A DNA stretch of 64,000 nt from Micromonospora noduli (GTDB taxonomy: Bacteria > Actinomycetota > Actinomycetes > Mycobacteriales > Micromonosporaceae), in assembly GCF_003264365.1 (NCBI RefSeq), contig NZ_PYAK01000002.1, positions 62,001 through 126,000 on the forward strand, given 5' to 3'. The position numbers and the translations under genes are program-made. The notes beneath the pieces are model-generated. The model was not told the origin of the DNA. It ran no database searches and saw only the letters and a program-made list of their open reading frames with translations. Shown one piece after another: positions 45,049-53,560 of the stretch. Each line of letters opens with the position of its first letter. Position 1 is the stretch's first letter.

Positions 45049-45453
45049 GTGACCGACCAACAGGATCTCGGCTGGCTGCTGGACAACTTCGCGGCGCGCG
45101 CGACCGAGGTCAGCCACGCGATCGCCATTTCCAGCGACGGCCTGATGGTGGCCGCCACCCGCGACCTGCCACCGGACCGGGCCGACCAGTTGGCCGCCAC
45201 GGGTAGCGGGCTGGTCAGCCTGCTGCGGGGGGCGGCGGCCTTCTTCGACGCCGGCGCGGTGATCTCCAACGTCACCCAGCTCGAGGGCGGGTTCATGTTC
45301 TCCATGGCCTTCAACGACGGCGCCTCGCTGCTGGTGCTCGCCGCGCCCGAGTGTGACGTGGGCAAGGTCTCCTACGAGATGACCGAGCTGGCCAACCGCA
45401 TCGGGGACGCGCTGACCCCCGCTGCCCGAGCGGCGCTCGCCCGCAGCCGCTGA
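45049..45453 (+). CDS. Roadblock/LC7-domain protein (CvnB-like)
   Basis: 134 residues, one Roadblock/LC7 domain: LGWLLDNFAARATEVSHAI, AISSDGLMVAATRDLPPDRA and LAAPECDVGKVSYEMTELAN. In conservons this protein pairs with the kinase and regulates a Ras-like GTPase (CvnD) with the DUF742 protein CvnC. Neither of those follows here. The GTG follows AGGAGAGC, 16 bp after the kinase stop, so they are co-transcribed. Confidence 0.93.
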   Translation: MTDQQDLGWLLDNFAARATEVSHAIAISSDGLMVAATRDLPPDRADQLAATGSGLVSLLRGAAAFFDAGAVISNVTQLEGGFMFSMAFNDGASLLVLAAPECDVGKVSYEMTELANRIGDALTPAARAALARSR

Positions 45454-45506
45454 CCACCCCGGCGCCCCCACGCCGGAAACCCCTTCCCCTTCCTCTGGAG
45501 TCAGAC

Positions 45507-46700
45507 ATGCCTCTCATCACGCCTTGGCGCAGCCGTGCCCTCACCGCCGCGCTGCTCGCCGCCGTGCTGACCACCAGCACGGCCTGTGGCGACGACGCTC
45601 CGGGCACGAGCGCCGGCGGCTCGATAAAGATCGGCCTGCTCGCGTCGCTGTCCGGGACGTACCAGGCGGTCGGTACGGAGATCCGCGACGGCTTCCAGCT
45701 CTACCTGGACACCCACGACGGCAAGTTGGGGGGTCGGCAGGTCGACCTCATCGTCGCGGACGAGGGCAACGGCGCCCAGACCGCTGTCCCGGCGGCGACC
45801 AAGCTGCTCAAGCAGGACCGGGTGTCCGCGCTCACCGGCATCGTCGGTGGCGGCTCGGTCGCCGGAGTCACCCCCGTGCTCAACGAGACCAAGGTGCCAC
45901 TGGTCGGCTCCAACGGCCGGCCGGAACTCAAGGACGTCTCCCGGGTCTGGCACACCTCGTACCTCTCCGACGAGCCCGGGGCGGCGATCGCCCAGCACGT
46001 CCGCGACAACGTGAAGGGCTCCGTGTACGCGATCGGCCCGGACTACCAGGGCGGTTGGGACGAGCTGCGTGGCTTCACCGACGCGTTCGGCAAGATCGGC
46101 GGAAAGCTCGCGAACGCCGACGGCAAGACGACCTTCACGCCGTTCCCGGCCACCACCAACTTTCTCCCGTACTTCGCCCGCATCAAGGCATCCGGCGCGG
46201 CGGCCGTCTACACCTTCTACGCCGGCAGCGCCGCCGTCGACTTCGTGAAGCAGTACGCGCAGTCCGAGATCAAGGACATCCCGTTGTACGCGGCCGGGTT
46301 CCTCACCGAGGGCGGCGTGCTCAACGCGCAGGGCGAGGCCGCCCGGGACATCTACTCGGTGCTCAACTACTCGCCCGACCTCGACAACGCGGAGAACCGC
46401 GCCTTCGTGGCCGCGTGGAAGGCGAAGCACGACGGCTCGCCGACGACCTACGCGCTGGCCTCGTACGACGCGGCGGCGGTGCTGGACCGAGCGATCGGCG
46501 CCGCCGGAAGCGACCCGACCCCCGAGGCCATCAACACGGCCATCGGCAAACTCGGCCAGATCGCCAGCCCGCGCGGCACCTGGCAGTTCTCCACCACCAC
46601 GCACTCCCCGGTGCAGAAGTGGTACCTGCGGCAGGTCCGCCAGGACGGCCGGGCGCTGTCCAACACCGTCGTGGGCGACCTCGCGACCGTCGGCCGGTGA
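45507..46700 (+). CDS. Branched-chain-amino-acid-type ABC substrate-binding lipoprotein
   Basis: A 397-residue LivK-like binding protein (Peripla_BP_6). The signal peptide ends in a lipobox-like TSTAC, then KIGLLASLSGTYQAVGTEIR, VADEGNGAQTAVPAATKLL and the Ser/Gly pocket region. A small hairpin (45459-45476) and an untranslated gap of 53 bp separate it from the roadblock gene; read-through is likely. The ligand may be an amino acid, urea or another small amide. It could be sensed as well as imported, given the upstream kinase. Confidence 0.9.
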   Translation: MPLITPWRSRALTAALLAAVLTTSTACGDDAPGTSAGGSIKIGLLASLSGTYQAVGTEIRDGFQLYLDTHDGKLGGRQVDLIVADEGNGAQTAVPAATKLLKQDRVSALTGIVGGGSVAGVTPVLNETKVPLVGSNGRPELKDVSRVWHTSYLSDEPGAAIAQHVRDNVKGSVYAIGPDYQGGWDELRGFTDAFGKIGGKLANADGKTTFTPFPATTNFLPYFARIKASGAAAVYTFYAGSAAVDFVKQYAQSEIKDIPLYAAGFLTEGGVLNAQGEAARDIYSVLNYSPDLDNAENRAFVAAWKAKHDGSPTTYALASYDAAAVLDRAIGAAGSDPTPEAINTAIGKLGQIASPRGTWQFSTTTHSPVQKWYLRQVRQDGRALSNTVVGDLATVGR

Positions 46701-47593
46701 TAGCGGTGGCGGCCGGCACGAACCGGATCGACCCGTACCTGATCCCGGCGTTGGACGGAGTCGCCTACGGGCTGCTGGTGTTCGTCGCCGCGTCGGGCCT
46801 GGTCTTCTGTTTCGGCGTCGCCAACATCCTCAACCTGGCGCACGGCCTGCTCTACGCGATCGGCGGGTACACCGCCGCGGCGCTGCTCGACGGCGGCTGG
46901 GCGAGCCTGGCGTTGGCGTTGGCGGTCGGTGTGCTGGCCGCCGCCGCGGCGGGGGTGCTCCTGGCCGGTCTGCTCACACCGGTCGCCACCGGCAATCACC
47001 TGAGTCAGGCGCTGCTGACGTTCGGGGTGGCGCTGGCCGGCGGCAGCCTGCTCGTCGCCGGCTTCGGACCCGACAACCCGCAGGTCCAGGTGCCCGCAGC
47101 CCTGGAGGGGTCGGTGATGGTGGCCGGCCACCGCTACGCCGCGTACCGGTTGGTGTTCATCGTCGTCGCCGCCGTGCTCGCCGCCGCCCTCTACCTGGTG
47201 GTGCGACGCACCAGGGCCGGGATGCTCGTCCGGGCGGCCGTCGACGACCCGGAGATGGTCGCCTGTCTGGGCGTGAGCCCGGCGCGGATCCGGGCCGGTG
47301 TGCTCGCCGCCGCCGGTGCGCTGGCAGGCGCGGCCGGGGTCCTGGGCGCGCCCATCATCGGCCCCGGCACGGGCACCGCAGACACGGTGCTGCTGCTCTC
47401 CCTGGTGGTGGTCGTCCTCGGTGGTCTCGGGTCGATGGCGGGCACCCTGCTGGCCGCGCTCGCGATCGGCGAGATCCAGACGCTGGGAGTGGCGCTGCTG
47501 CCGTCCGCCGCGCCGTTTCTGCTCTTCGCCGCCATGGCGGCCGTGCTGGCCGTGCGGGCGCGTGGCCTGGCCGGCAGGTGGAGGGCGGCATGA
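46697..47593 (+). CDS. ABC transporter permease, LivH type
   Basis: A 298-residue inner-membrane permease. Family traits are the early segment CFGVANILNLAHGLLYAIGG, VRAAVDDPEMVACLGVSPAR in the coupling region, and VVLGGLGSMAGTLLAALAIG. It starts at a GTG overlapping the binding-protein stop (GTGA). It pairs with the LivM-like permease next. Confidence 0.92.
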   Translation: MIAVAAGTNRIDPYLIPALDGVAYGLLVFVAASGLVFCFGVANILNLAHGLLYAIGGYTAAALLDGGWASLALALAVGVLAAAAAGVLLAGLLTPVATGNHLSQALLTFGVALAGGSLLVAGFGPDNPQVQVPAALEGSVMVAGHRYAAYRLVFIVVAAVLAAALYLVVRRTRAGMLVRAAVDDPEMVACLGVSPARIRAGVLAAAGALAGAAGVLGAPIIGPGTGTADTVLLLSLVVVVLGGLGSMAGTLLAALAIGEIQTLGVALLPSAAPFLLFAAMAAVLAVRARGLAGRWRAA

Positions 47594-48609
47594 GAGGCGA
47601 GGTGATCCGGCGAGTTCCGGGCGGCATCGCGGCACTCGTCCTGGTCGGCCTGGTCGTGGCGCCCTGGGTGGTCGACGACTACACCACGGCGATCCTCGCC
47701 CGGACGCTGGCGCTGGCCCTGGTCGGGGTGAGCGTGGCCCTGCTCACCGGCGTCGCCGGCATGCCCACCCTCGGCCAGACCGCACCGTACGCGGCGGGCG
47801 CCTACGCCTGCGCCGTGGTCGGGAGCCGAGTCTCCGACATCGGCGTCGTGCAGCTCGTCGTCGCGGCGGCCGCCGGGGCGTTGCTGGCCGCGCTGACCGT
47901 GCCGCTCGTCGTGCACGCCCGAGGGGTGATCGTCCTGATGATCACCCTTGCCATCGGCGAACTCGTCGTCATCGTCCTCGGGCGGTGGCGGTCGGTGACC
48001 GGTGGCACGGACGGGCTGGCCGGCATCCCACCGGTCCGCCCGTTCTGGGGGCTCCCGGCCCTGGCCAACGATCAGGCCCGTTACCTGTACGCCCTGGTAG
48101 TCGTGGCCATGCTGGTCGGCGCGGTGCTGGTGCTGCTGCGTACCCGGGCGGGGTTGGTGCTGCGTGCCGGCCGCGACGACGAGACGCGGTTGCGGGCCAG
48201 CGGTCACCGGGTGGCGCTGCACCTGTCCGGCGCGCACATCGCCGCCGGGGCGATCGCCGGCGCCGCCGGCTCGCTCCTGGTCGTCGCCCAGCAGTACATC
48301 TCCCCCGCCGACTTCGGCTTCGACACCTCCGCGCTGCTGCTGCTCGGTGTCGTCATCGGAGGCACCGCCTCGGTGGGCGGCGCCCTGGTGGGTGCGGCGT
48401 TGGTCATCGCCGTCCGGGACTGGCTGTTCGGGGTGCTGCCCGGCCACGCGCCACTGGTGCTGGGCGCGCTGTTCGTGGCGACGGTCTACCTGCTGCCCAC
48501 CGGCGTCAACCGGGCCCGGGGTCGGCTGCGCCCGCCGAACGCCCCGGCGCCACAGCCGGACCAGCCAGCCGCCCATGATCAGACCACCGTTGCGGAGCTG
48601 CACCGATGA
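47590..48609 (+). CDS. ABC transporter permease, LivM type
   Basis: A 339-residue permease. Typical parts: LLTGVAGMPTLGQTAPYAAG, LRAGRDDETRLRASGHRVA (coupling helix) and LLLGVVIGGTASVGGALVGA. It starts at the ATG overlapping the LivH stop (ATGA); an in-frame ATG four codons earlier lies inside the previous gene. A long Pro-rich tail follows the last helix. Confidence 0.92.
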   Translation: MRGEVIRRVPGGIAALVLVGLVVAPWVVDDYTTAILARTLALALVGVSVALLTGVAGMPTLGQTAPYAAGAYACAVVGSRVSDIGVVQLVVAAAAGALLAALTVPLVVHARGVIVLMITLAIGELVVIVLGRWRSVTGGTDGLAGIPPVRPFWGLPALANDQARYLYALVVVAMLVGAVLVLLRTRAGLVLRAGRDDETRLRASGHRVALHLSGAHIAAGAIAGAAGSLLVVAQQYISPADFGFDTSALLLLGVVIGGTASVGGALVGAALVIAVRDWLFGVLPGHAPLVLGALFVATVYLLPTGVNRARGRLRPPNAPAPQPDQPAAHDQTTVAELHR

Positions 48610-49349
48610 CCGGCCTGCTGGAAGCCCAGGAGATCAGCGTGCGGTACGGCTCGCTCGCCGCACTCGACGGCGTGGACCTGCGCATCCACGACGGCCAGCG
48701 GCACGCGTTGATCGGCCCGAACGGGGCCGGCAAGACGACCCTGCTCAACGTGCTCGGCGGGTCCACCAGGCCGCACCGCGGCACGGTGCGGTTCGACGGA
48801 CGGGACGTCGGTCGGCTCGGCCCGGCGGCCCGGGCCCGGCGGGGCATCAACCGCATCCACCAACGACCCGCTGTCTTTCCGACGCTCACCGCGACGGAGA
48901 ACGTCGTGGTGGCCGCGCTGCCCCGGGTCATCCCACGCCGCCGGTGGTGGCCGGGCGGACGCCGACGCGCCGCGCAGCGCCTGGCCGGCCCACTGCTGGA
49001 CCAGATGGGGCTCACCGCCGTCGCGGCGGTGCCTGCCGGGCACCTCGCGCACGGGCAACGACGCCAGTTGGAGATCGCGATGGCCCTGGCCGGTCGCCCC
49101 CGCCTGCTGCTCCTCGACGAACCGGCGGCCGGGCTGTCCGCCATCGAGGTCGGCCGGCTGGTCGAGTTGCTCCAGGCGCTACCCAGGGCGGTCGCCGTGT
49201 TGCTGGTCGAACACCGACTGGACCTGGTGTACGCCCTCTCCGACACGGTCACCGTGTTGCGCGACGGTCAGACGTTGGCCGCCGGCACACCGGACGAGAT
49301 CCGTACCTCGCCGCTGGTGCGGCAGGCCTACGCCGACGGGGTGGCCTGA
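48606..49349 (+). CDS. ABC transporter ATP-binding protein, LivG type
   Basis: 247 residues. Walker A GPNGAGKT, signature variant LAHGQRRQLEIAMAL (AHGQ instead of SGGQ), Walker B LLLLDEPAAGL and switch His LVEHRLD. The HGQ signature is known in LivG proteins. ATGA overlap with the LivM gene. Confidence 0.93.
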   Translation: MTGLLEAQEISVRYGSLAALDGVDLRIHDGQRHALIGPNGAGKTTLLNVLGGSTRPHRGTVRFDGRDVGRLGPAARARRGINRIHQRPAVFPTLTATENVVVAALPRVIPRRRWWPGGRRRAAQRLAGPLLDQMGLTAVAAVPAGHLAHGQRRQLEIAMALAGRPRLLLLDEPAAGLSAIEVGRLVELLQALPRAVAVLLVEHRLDLVYALSDTVTVLRDGQTLAAGTPDEIRTSPLVRQAYADGVA

Positions 49350-50119
49350 TGCTCACTGTGGATCGTCTCTGCGCCGGCTACGGCGGGGGAATCGTCCTGC
49401 ACGAGGTCAGCCTGCGGGTACGCCCGGGCAGCATCCAGGCCGTGGTGGGCCGCAACGGGGCGGGCAAGAGCACACTCGTACACACCATCGCCGGGCTGGT
49501 TCGCGCGTCCAGCGGTCGCATCGAGATCGGCGGCGTGCACGTCGCCGGCCGACAACCACATCGCATCGCCCAGTCCGGCGTCGGTCTCGTCCCGCAGGGC
49601 CGCCGGGTCTTCTCCCGGTTGACAGTGGCCGAGCACCTGCACCTGGCGGCCGCACCGTGGCGGGCCCGCACCTCCGGCGGCGAGGGCTGGACGGTCGCCC
49701 GGACCCTGGAACTGCTGCCGAGGCTGGCGGTACGGCTGCGACACCGCGGCTGCGAACTCTCCGGCGGCGAGCAGCAGATGCTGGCGATAGCCCGTGCGCT
49801 GCTCGGCCAACCCCGGGTGCTGCTGCTCGACGAACCATGCGAGGGCCTCTCACCCGATCTGGCGGCGCGGGTCCGCGAACTCGTCAACGGTCTCGCCGCC
49901 GACGGCCTGACCGTGCTGCTCGTGGAGCAGCAACTCCAGCACGCCATCGAACTCGCGGACCGGGTGGCGGTGCTGGAGTACGGCCGGGTGGTCTACGACC
50001 GGCCGACCGCGGAGGCCCGCCGCGATCCGGCCCCACTGGCGGCGATGTTGAGCGTCGCCGCCGTTGCGCCGCCCCCGGCCAACCGATCGACCCCTCGGCT
50101 CTGGGCCGACACCCCGTAG
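49349..50119 (+). CDS. ABC transporter ATP-binding protein, LivF type
   Basis: 256 residues. Walker A GRNGAGKS, the LivF marker LVPQGRRVFSRLTVAEHL, signature LSGGEQQMLAIARAL, Walker B VLLLDEPCEGL and LLVEQQLQ. Starts at the ATG overlapping the LivG stop (TGATG). It completes a five-component Liv-type importer directly downstream of the sensor kinase and roadblock genes. Confidence 0.94.
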   Translation: MLTVDRLCAGYGGGIVLHEVSLRVRPGSIQAVVGRNGAGKSTLVHTIAGLVRASSGRIEIGGVHVAGRQPHRIAQSGVGLVPQGRRVFSRLTVAEHLHLAAAPWRARTSGGEGWTVARTLELLPRLAVRLRHRGCELSGGEQQMLAIARALLGQPRVLLLDEPCEGLSPDLAARVRELVNGLAADGLTVLLVEQQLQHAIELADRVAVLEYGRVVYDRPTAEARRDPAPLAAMLSVAAVAPPPANRSTPRLWADTP

Positions 50120-50151
50120 TCACCCGACCCTTCACGGAGAGGTAGACACCG

Positions 50152-50955
50152 ATGACCACCGCTACGAGCGATGACACGTACACGTTCGACAACGGCGCAC
50201 CCGACGCCGTTCCCCAGATGCACGCGCTGGAGTCCTTCCTGGACCCGATCACGACACGTCGGCTGGCCCGCCCGGTGCTGGAGCCGGGCGCGACCTGCTG
50301 GGAGGTCGGGGCCGGTGGAGGCTCGATGGCCCGCCGGATGGCCCGCGCGGTCGGCGACGGCGGCCACGTGCTGGCCACCGACATCGACCCCACACACCTC
50401 GTGGCCGAGGGCAACCTGCACGTACGCCAGCACGACGTGCGCACCGAACCGCCACCCGGGGACGCGTTCGACCTGATCCACGCCCGCCTGGTGCTGCTGC
50501 ACCTCCCCGATCGACGACGGGTCCTGCGCACCCTCACCGGTGCGCTGGCGCCCGGCGGGTGGCTGGTGGTCGAGGAGTTCGACTGCACGGTGCCGCAGCG
50601 GGTGCTGACCGCCCCGACCGACGACGCCGCGAAGCTCTTCGCGCAGGTCATGGACGCCATGATGGGTGTCCTGGAGGACCACGGCGCCGACCTGGGCTGG
50701 GCGCAGGACGTGCACACCGAGATGGCCCTCGCCGGTCTGACCGACCTGGACACCATCACCCACTCGCAGAGCTGGGCCGGCGGGTCGACCGGAACGTCGC
50801 TCTACGAGACCAACTCCCGCCAGTTGGAACCGGACCTGCTGGCCGCCGGGCTGTCGCCCCAGCAACTGCACGCCTTCCGACGGCTGCTCCGTGACCCCGG
50901 GTTCGCCGTCATGTCGTACCACTTCGTCTCCACGCGGGGCCGCCTACCGAGCTGA
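50152..50955 (+). CDS. SAM-dependent methyltransferase (class I)
   Basis: 267 residues. Motif I VLEPGATCWEVGAGGGSMA, motif II acidic VLATDIDP, and DLIHARLVLLHLPDRRRVLR with the post-I helix identify the UbiE/Methyltransf_25-like fold. The C-terminal part (DFDCTVPQ-like EEFDCTVPQ, then LGWAQDVHTEM) is common in actinobacterial small-molecule methyltransferases. The ATG follows GGAGAGG, 32 bp after the LivF gene, and a strong terminator ends the unit at 51095, so it is probably the last gene of the operon. Substrate unknown. Confidence 0.88.
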   Translation: MTTATSDDTYTFDNGAPDAVPQMHALESFLDPITTRRLARPVLEPGATCWEVGAGGGSMARRMARAVGDGGHVLATDIDPTHLVAEGNLHVRQHDVRTEPPPGDAFDLIHARLVLLHLPDRRRVLRTLTGALAPGGWLVVEEFDCTVPQRVLTAPTDDAAKLFAQVMDAMMGVLEDHGADLGWAQDVHTEMALAGLTDLDTITHSQSWAGGSTGTSLYETNSRQLEPDLLAAGLSPQQLHAFRRLLRDPGFAVMSYHFVSTRGRLPS

Positions 50956-51060
50956 GCAGGTGGACCACCGCGCGGAGCGCGGTCACGCCGTCCGTACCTC
51001 TCCCGCCGCAGCACCTCCCCCCCTCTGCGCTCCGGACAGCTCTACGACGGCGTCGACCGC

Positions 51061-51095
51061 GCCGGCCGGGCTCCCCGCAAGGGAGCCCGGCCGGC
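51061..51095. terminator. Strong terminator hairpin after the kinase-transporter-methyltransferase unit
   Basis: A perfect 15-bp stem (GCCGGCCGGGCTCCC and its complement) with a CGCAA loop. It is 105 bp after the methyltransferase stop. Confidence 0.85.
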
Positions 51096-51142
51096 CCGTG
51101 CCCGGCGTGTGCTCTGACTGGCCCGCCATGTCGTCGTGCTGT

Positions 51143-51192
51143 TGAGCGGTATACCTCGGAGGTATGAATATGACTCTGAGGTATACCGCTCA
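51143..51192 (+). promoter_or_regulatory. Orphan operator and vestigial gene start
   Basis: Two nested symmetries: a perfect 15-bp inverted repeat (51143-51157 with 51178-51192, 20-bp spacer) and, inside it, the palindrome ATACCTCGGAGGTAT (51151-51165). The GGAGG of the palindrome stands 7 bp before an ATG (51170), forming a good ribosome site. The reading frame that follows looks non-coding and runs antisense into the next gene. I read this as the regulated start of a lost gene. The rest of 50956-51343 holds only the terminator. Confidence 0.55.
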
Positions 51193-51343
51193 CGACCGCA
51201 TCCGCCCCGACGCAGGTGACCGTCGGTCACCGGCGGCCGCCGCGCCGGATCCATCCGAAGGTGGCCCAGGCAACGAAGCTGTGCAGGAGGGTCTGACCGG
51301 GCCCGGAGGAGACGATGCGGGCACCACCGAGGCCGGCACTGGC

Positions 51344-52285
51344 TCAGCGCGGAGTGGTTTCCTGGTGGGCCAGGACAATCAGGTCGTCAGGGCGGGCCGA
51401 CAGCGGCGCCGTCGCCCCGTCGAGCCACACGAGGTAGCCCACCGGCGGACCGGACGAACCCCACCGGGCACCGATGATCGTGGCCGACCGCGCGTCGTGC
51501 GGCTGCGTGAGCAGGCGTACCCGGGTGCCCGGCGCGTGGCCGTCGTCGGCGACGATGAGCAGCGCGTCGAGGATCTGCCGGGCACCGGCGACAGGCAACC
51601 CCGGAACGTACGGCTCGCCCGCGTATCCCAGACGCGGCGTCATCATCGTGCTCAACAGCGCGGTCTGCCGGATCGCCTCCTGGCGGACCTGCCCGTCCAC
51701 AATGCGTTCGGCCACGGTCAGCGCCTTCTGGATGCGCGACCAGAGGGCCAGTGGCTCCTGGTCGAGCAGGCGGCGGGCCTCGCGGTCGATCTCGGCGCAG
51801 GCCGTGTCGAGCGCGGTGTCCTCGCCGAGTTCCGCGATCCAGGCGAGGTCCCCCACCTCGGGCAGCCACCCTGGCGACTCGGCCACGATCACGATGTACA
51901 GCATCGCGAGCAGTTCCTCGCGGCCCTCGCCGTGATAGAGCGAGCCCACCCCGCTGCCGGTACGCCCACGGCTGGGCGGGAACCGCTCGACGAGGTGCTG
52001 CGCGCGGCCATGAGGTAGGGCAGCGGCCCGCCTGGTGTCCGACACCCGCTCCTCGAACGACCGCCGCTCACGGCGTTCGACGAGCAGCTGGCGATGCGGG
52101 TCGAACCCGATCGGATAGATCGTCCGCCCGTACCGGGAGAGGGTTTCGCCGGGCCGGAGGCCGACCGACTCAAGCTGGCGGGCCGCCTCCGAGTAGGCAA
52201 CGCCGGCACGGGCTGCATGCTCCCGGATGGCGCGCTTGCGGGCGCGTCCCGGGGCCGGGGTCCGTCGGGGAATCGGATCAGACAT
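51344..52285 (-). CDS. Uncharacterised protein (313 aa)
   Basis: Not recognised. The N-terminus is basic (RARKRAIREHAARAGVAYSE) and resembles short helical motifs seen in many actinobacterial proteins. The middle is helical (LAMLYIVIVAESPGWLPEVG, DTACAEIDREARRLLDQEPL), and the C-terminal 80 residues look like a small beta-barrel (PGTRVRLLTQPHDARSATII, GYLVWLDGATAPLSARPDDL). No signal peptide or transmembrane helix. The ATG at 52285 follows GGAGGCGTC, a strong site. It is divergent from the drrA-like gene. A nucleic-acid-binding role is a guess. Confidence 0.78.
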   Translation of the reverse strand: MSDPIPRRTPAPGRARKRAIREHAARAGVAYSEAARQLESVGLRPGETLSRYGRTIYPIGFDPHRQLLVERRERRSFEERVSDTRRAAALPHGRAQHLVERFPPSRGRTGSGVGSLYHGEGREELLAMLYIVIVAESPGWLPEVGDLAWIAELGEDTALDTACAEIDREARRLLDQEPLALWSRIQKALTVAERIVDGQVRQEAIRQTALLSTMMTPRLGYAGEPYVPGLPVAGARQILDALLIVADDGHAPGTRVRLLTQPHDARSATIIGARWGSSGPPVGYLVWLDGATAPLSARPDDLIVLAHQETTPR

Positions 52286-52509
52286 GACGCCTCCGGTGCA
52301 GCCCCACGCACTCCACCGAACGGGCGGCGTGACCGGCACGCCGGGAGTCGACACATCGGCGCGGAGTCGGAGACTCTTGGCCCAAGCATGTGGTCAGGCG
52401 TGGGCCACCACATCGGGCGCTGGCAGGCGCTCTGCCGTGGCCAGCATATCGTGACGCCGACCGCCGGTGTGGATGTGCACACCCTGGCCGCCCTCTCTCC
52501 CAGCCCCGG

Positions 52510-52573
52510 TGTCAGCCCGTGTCAGCCGATGTCGGCGGCGTGTCGGGGCGGTGTCAGCGGGCCCGCGCAGACT
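52510..52573 (+). promoter_or_regulatory. SARP-type phased heptamers and probable leaderless promoter
   Basis: Five heptamers TGTCRGS start at 52510, 52520, 52530, 52541 and 52552, one per helical turn (10, 10, 11, 11 bp). SARP activators bind such direct repeats overlapping the -35 region. CAGACT (52568-52573) is a fair -10 whose start point would be the A of the ATG at 52580. No Shine-Dalgarno precedes that ATG, in keeping with a leaderless mRNA. A SARP gene is convergent just downstream. Confidence 0.65.
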
Positions 52574-52579
52574 CGGCGC

Positions 52580-53560
52580 ATGACAGCTGACCTGGTGATC
52601 GAGGCCGAGGGCCTCGTGAAGACGTTTGGGAAGACGAGGGCGCTTCAGGGCGTGGACCTCGCCGTACCCCGTGGGACGGTGCTCGGGGTGCTCGGGCCCA
52701 ACGGCGCCGGCAAGACCACCGCCGTGCGCATCCTCTCCACCCTGCTCACCCCGGACGGCGGGACCGCCCGGATCAGCGGTTTCGACGTGGTACGGGACGC
52801 CGAACGCGTTCGGCAGAGTATCGGCCTCACCGGCCAGTACGCCTCGGTCGACGAGGACCTGACCGGGCGGCAGAACCTGGAGCTGTTCGGCACCCTGTTG
52901 GAGCTGGGGCGCGTCGGCGCGCGGCGACGGGCCGCCGAACTGCTCGACTGGTTCGACCTGACCGATGCCGCGAACCGCCCGGCCAAGACCTACTCCGGCG
53001 GCATGCGGCGACGGCTGGACCTGGCCGCCAGCCTCGTCGGCTCCCCCGACGTGATCTTCCTGGACGAGCCGACGACCGGGCTCGACCCGGCCAAGCGCGA
53101 GGACATGTGGGACGTGGTCCGAACGCTTGTCAACAACGGCTCGACGGTGCTGCTGACCACCCAGTACCTGGAGGAGGCCGACGCGCTCGCCGACGCGATC
53201 ACGGTGATCGACCACGGCCGGGTCATCGCGCACGACACCCCCGAAGGGCTCAAGCGGGTGGTCGGCGGGCAGACCCTGGAGGTCCGGCCGTCCGATCCGG
53301 CTCAGCTGCCGCGCACCGCGGAGATCCTGACCCAGGTCGGTTCCGGCGCGCAGGCCGACGAGATCCGTAAGGGCGTGCTCGCGGTGCCGGTCACCGACGA
53401 CGCGGCCCTGACCGAGAGCGTCGCGCGGTTCGCCACGGCCGGCATCGGGGTCACCGAACTCTCCCTGCACCTGCCGAGCCTCGACGAGGTGTTCTTCACC
53501 CTCACCGGGCGTACGGCGTCTGAAGACGACACCACCCGCCCCACGGAGGTCGCGGCATGA
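52580..53560 (+). CDS. DrrA-like ABC exporter ATP-binding protein
   Basis: 326 residues, daunorubicin-resistance type. Walker A GPNGAGKTT, VGLTGQYASVDEDLTG-like Q-loop region (SIGLTGQYASVDEDLTGRQN), signature YSGGMRRRLDLAASL, Walker B VIFLDEPTTGLD and the DrrA C-terminal domain ending SLDEVFFTLTG. It exports a drug-like compound with the permease whose start it overlaps. The start is the ATG at 52580, a probable leaderless start. Confidence 0.94.
   Translation: MTADLVIEAEGLVKTFGKTRALQGVDLAVPRGTVLGVLGPNGAGKTTAVRILSTLLTPDGGTARISGFDVVRDAERVRQSIGLTGQYASVDEDLTGRQNLELFGTLLELGRVGARRRAAELLDWFDLTDAANRPAKTYSGGMRRRLDLAASLVGSPDVIFLDEPTTGLDPAKREDMWDVVRTLVNNGSTVLLTTQYLEEADALADAITVIDHGRVIAHDTPEGLKRVVGGQTLEVRPSDPAQLPRTAEILTQVGSGAQADEIRKGVLAVPVTDDAALTESVARFATAGIGVTELSLHLPSLDEVFFTLTGRTASEDDTTRPTEVAA

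Noticed and set aside
51164..52018. Plus-strand open frame after the orphan ribosome site
   Set aside because: Past about 25 codons it is antisense to the 313-aa gene with no protein-like features; only its regulatory start looks real.
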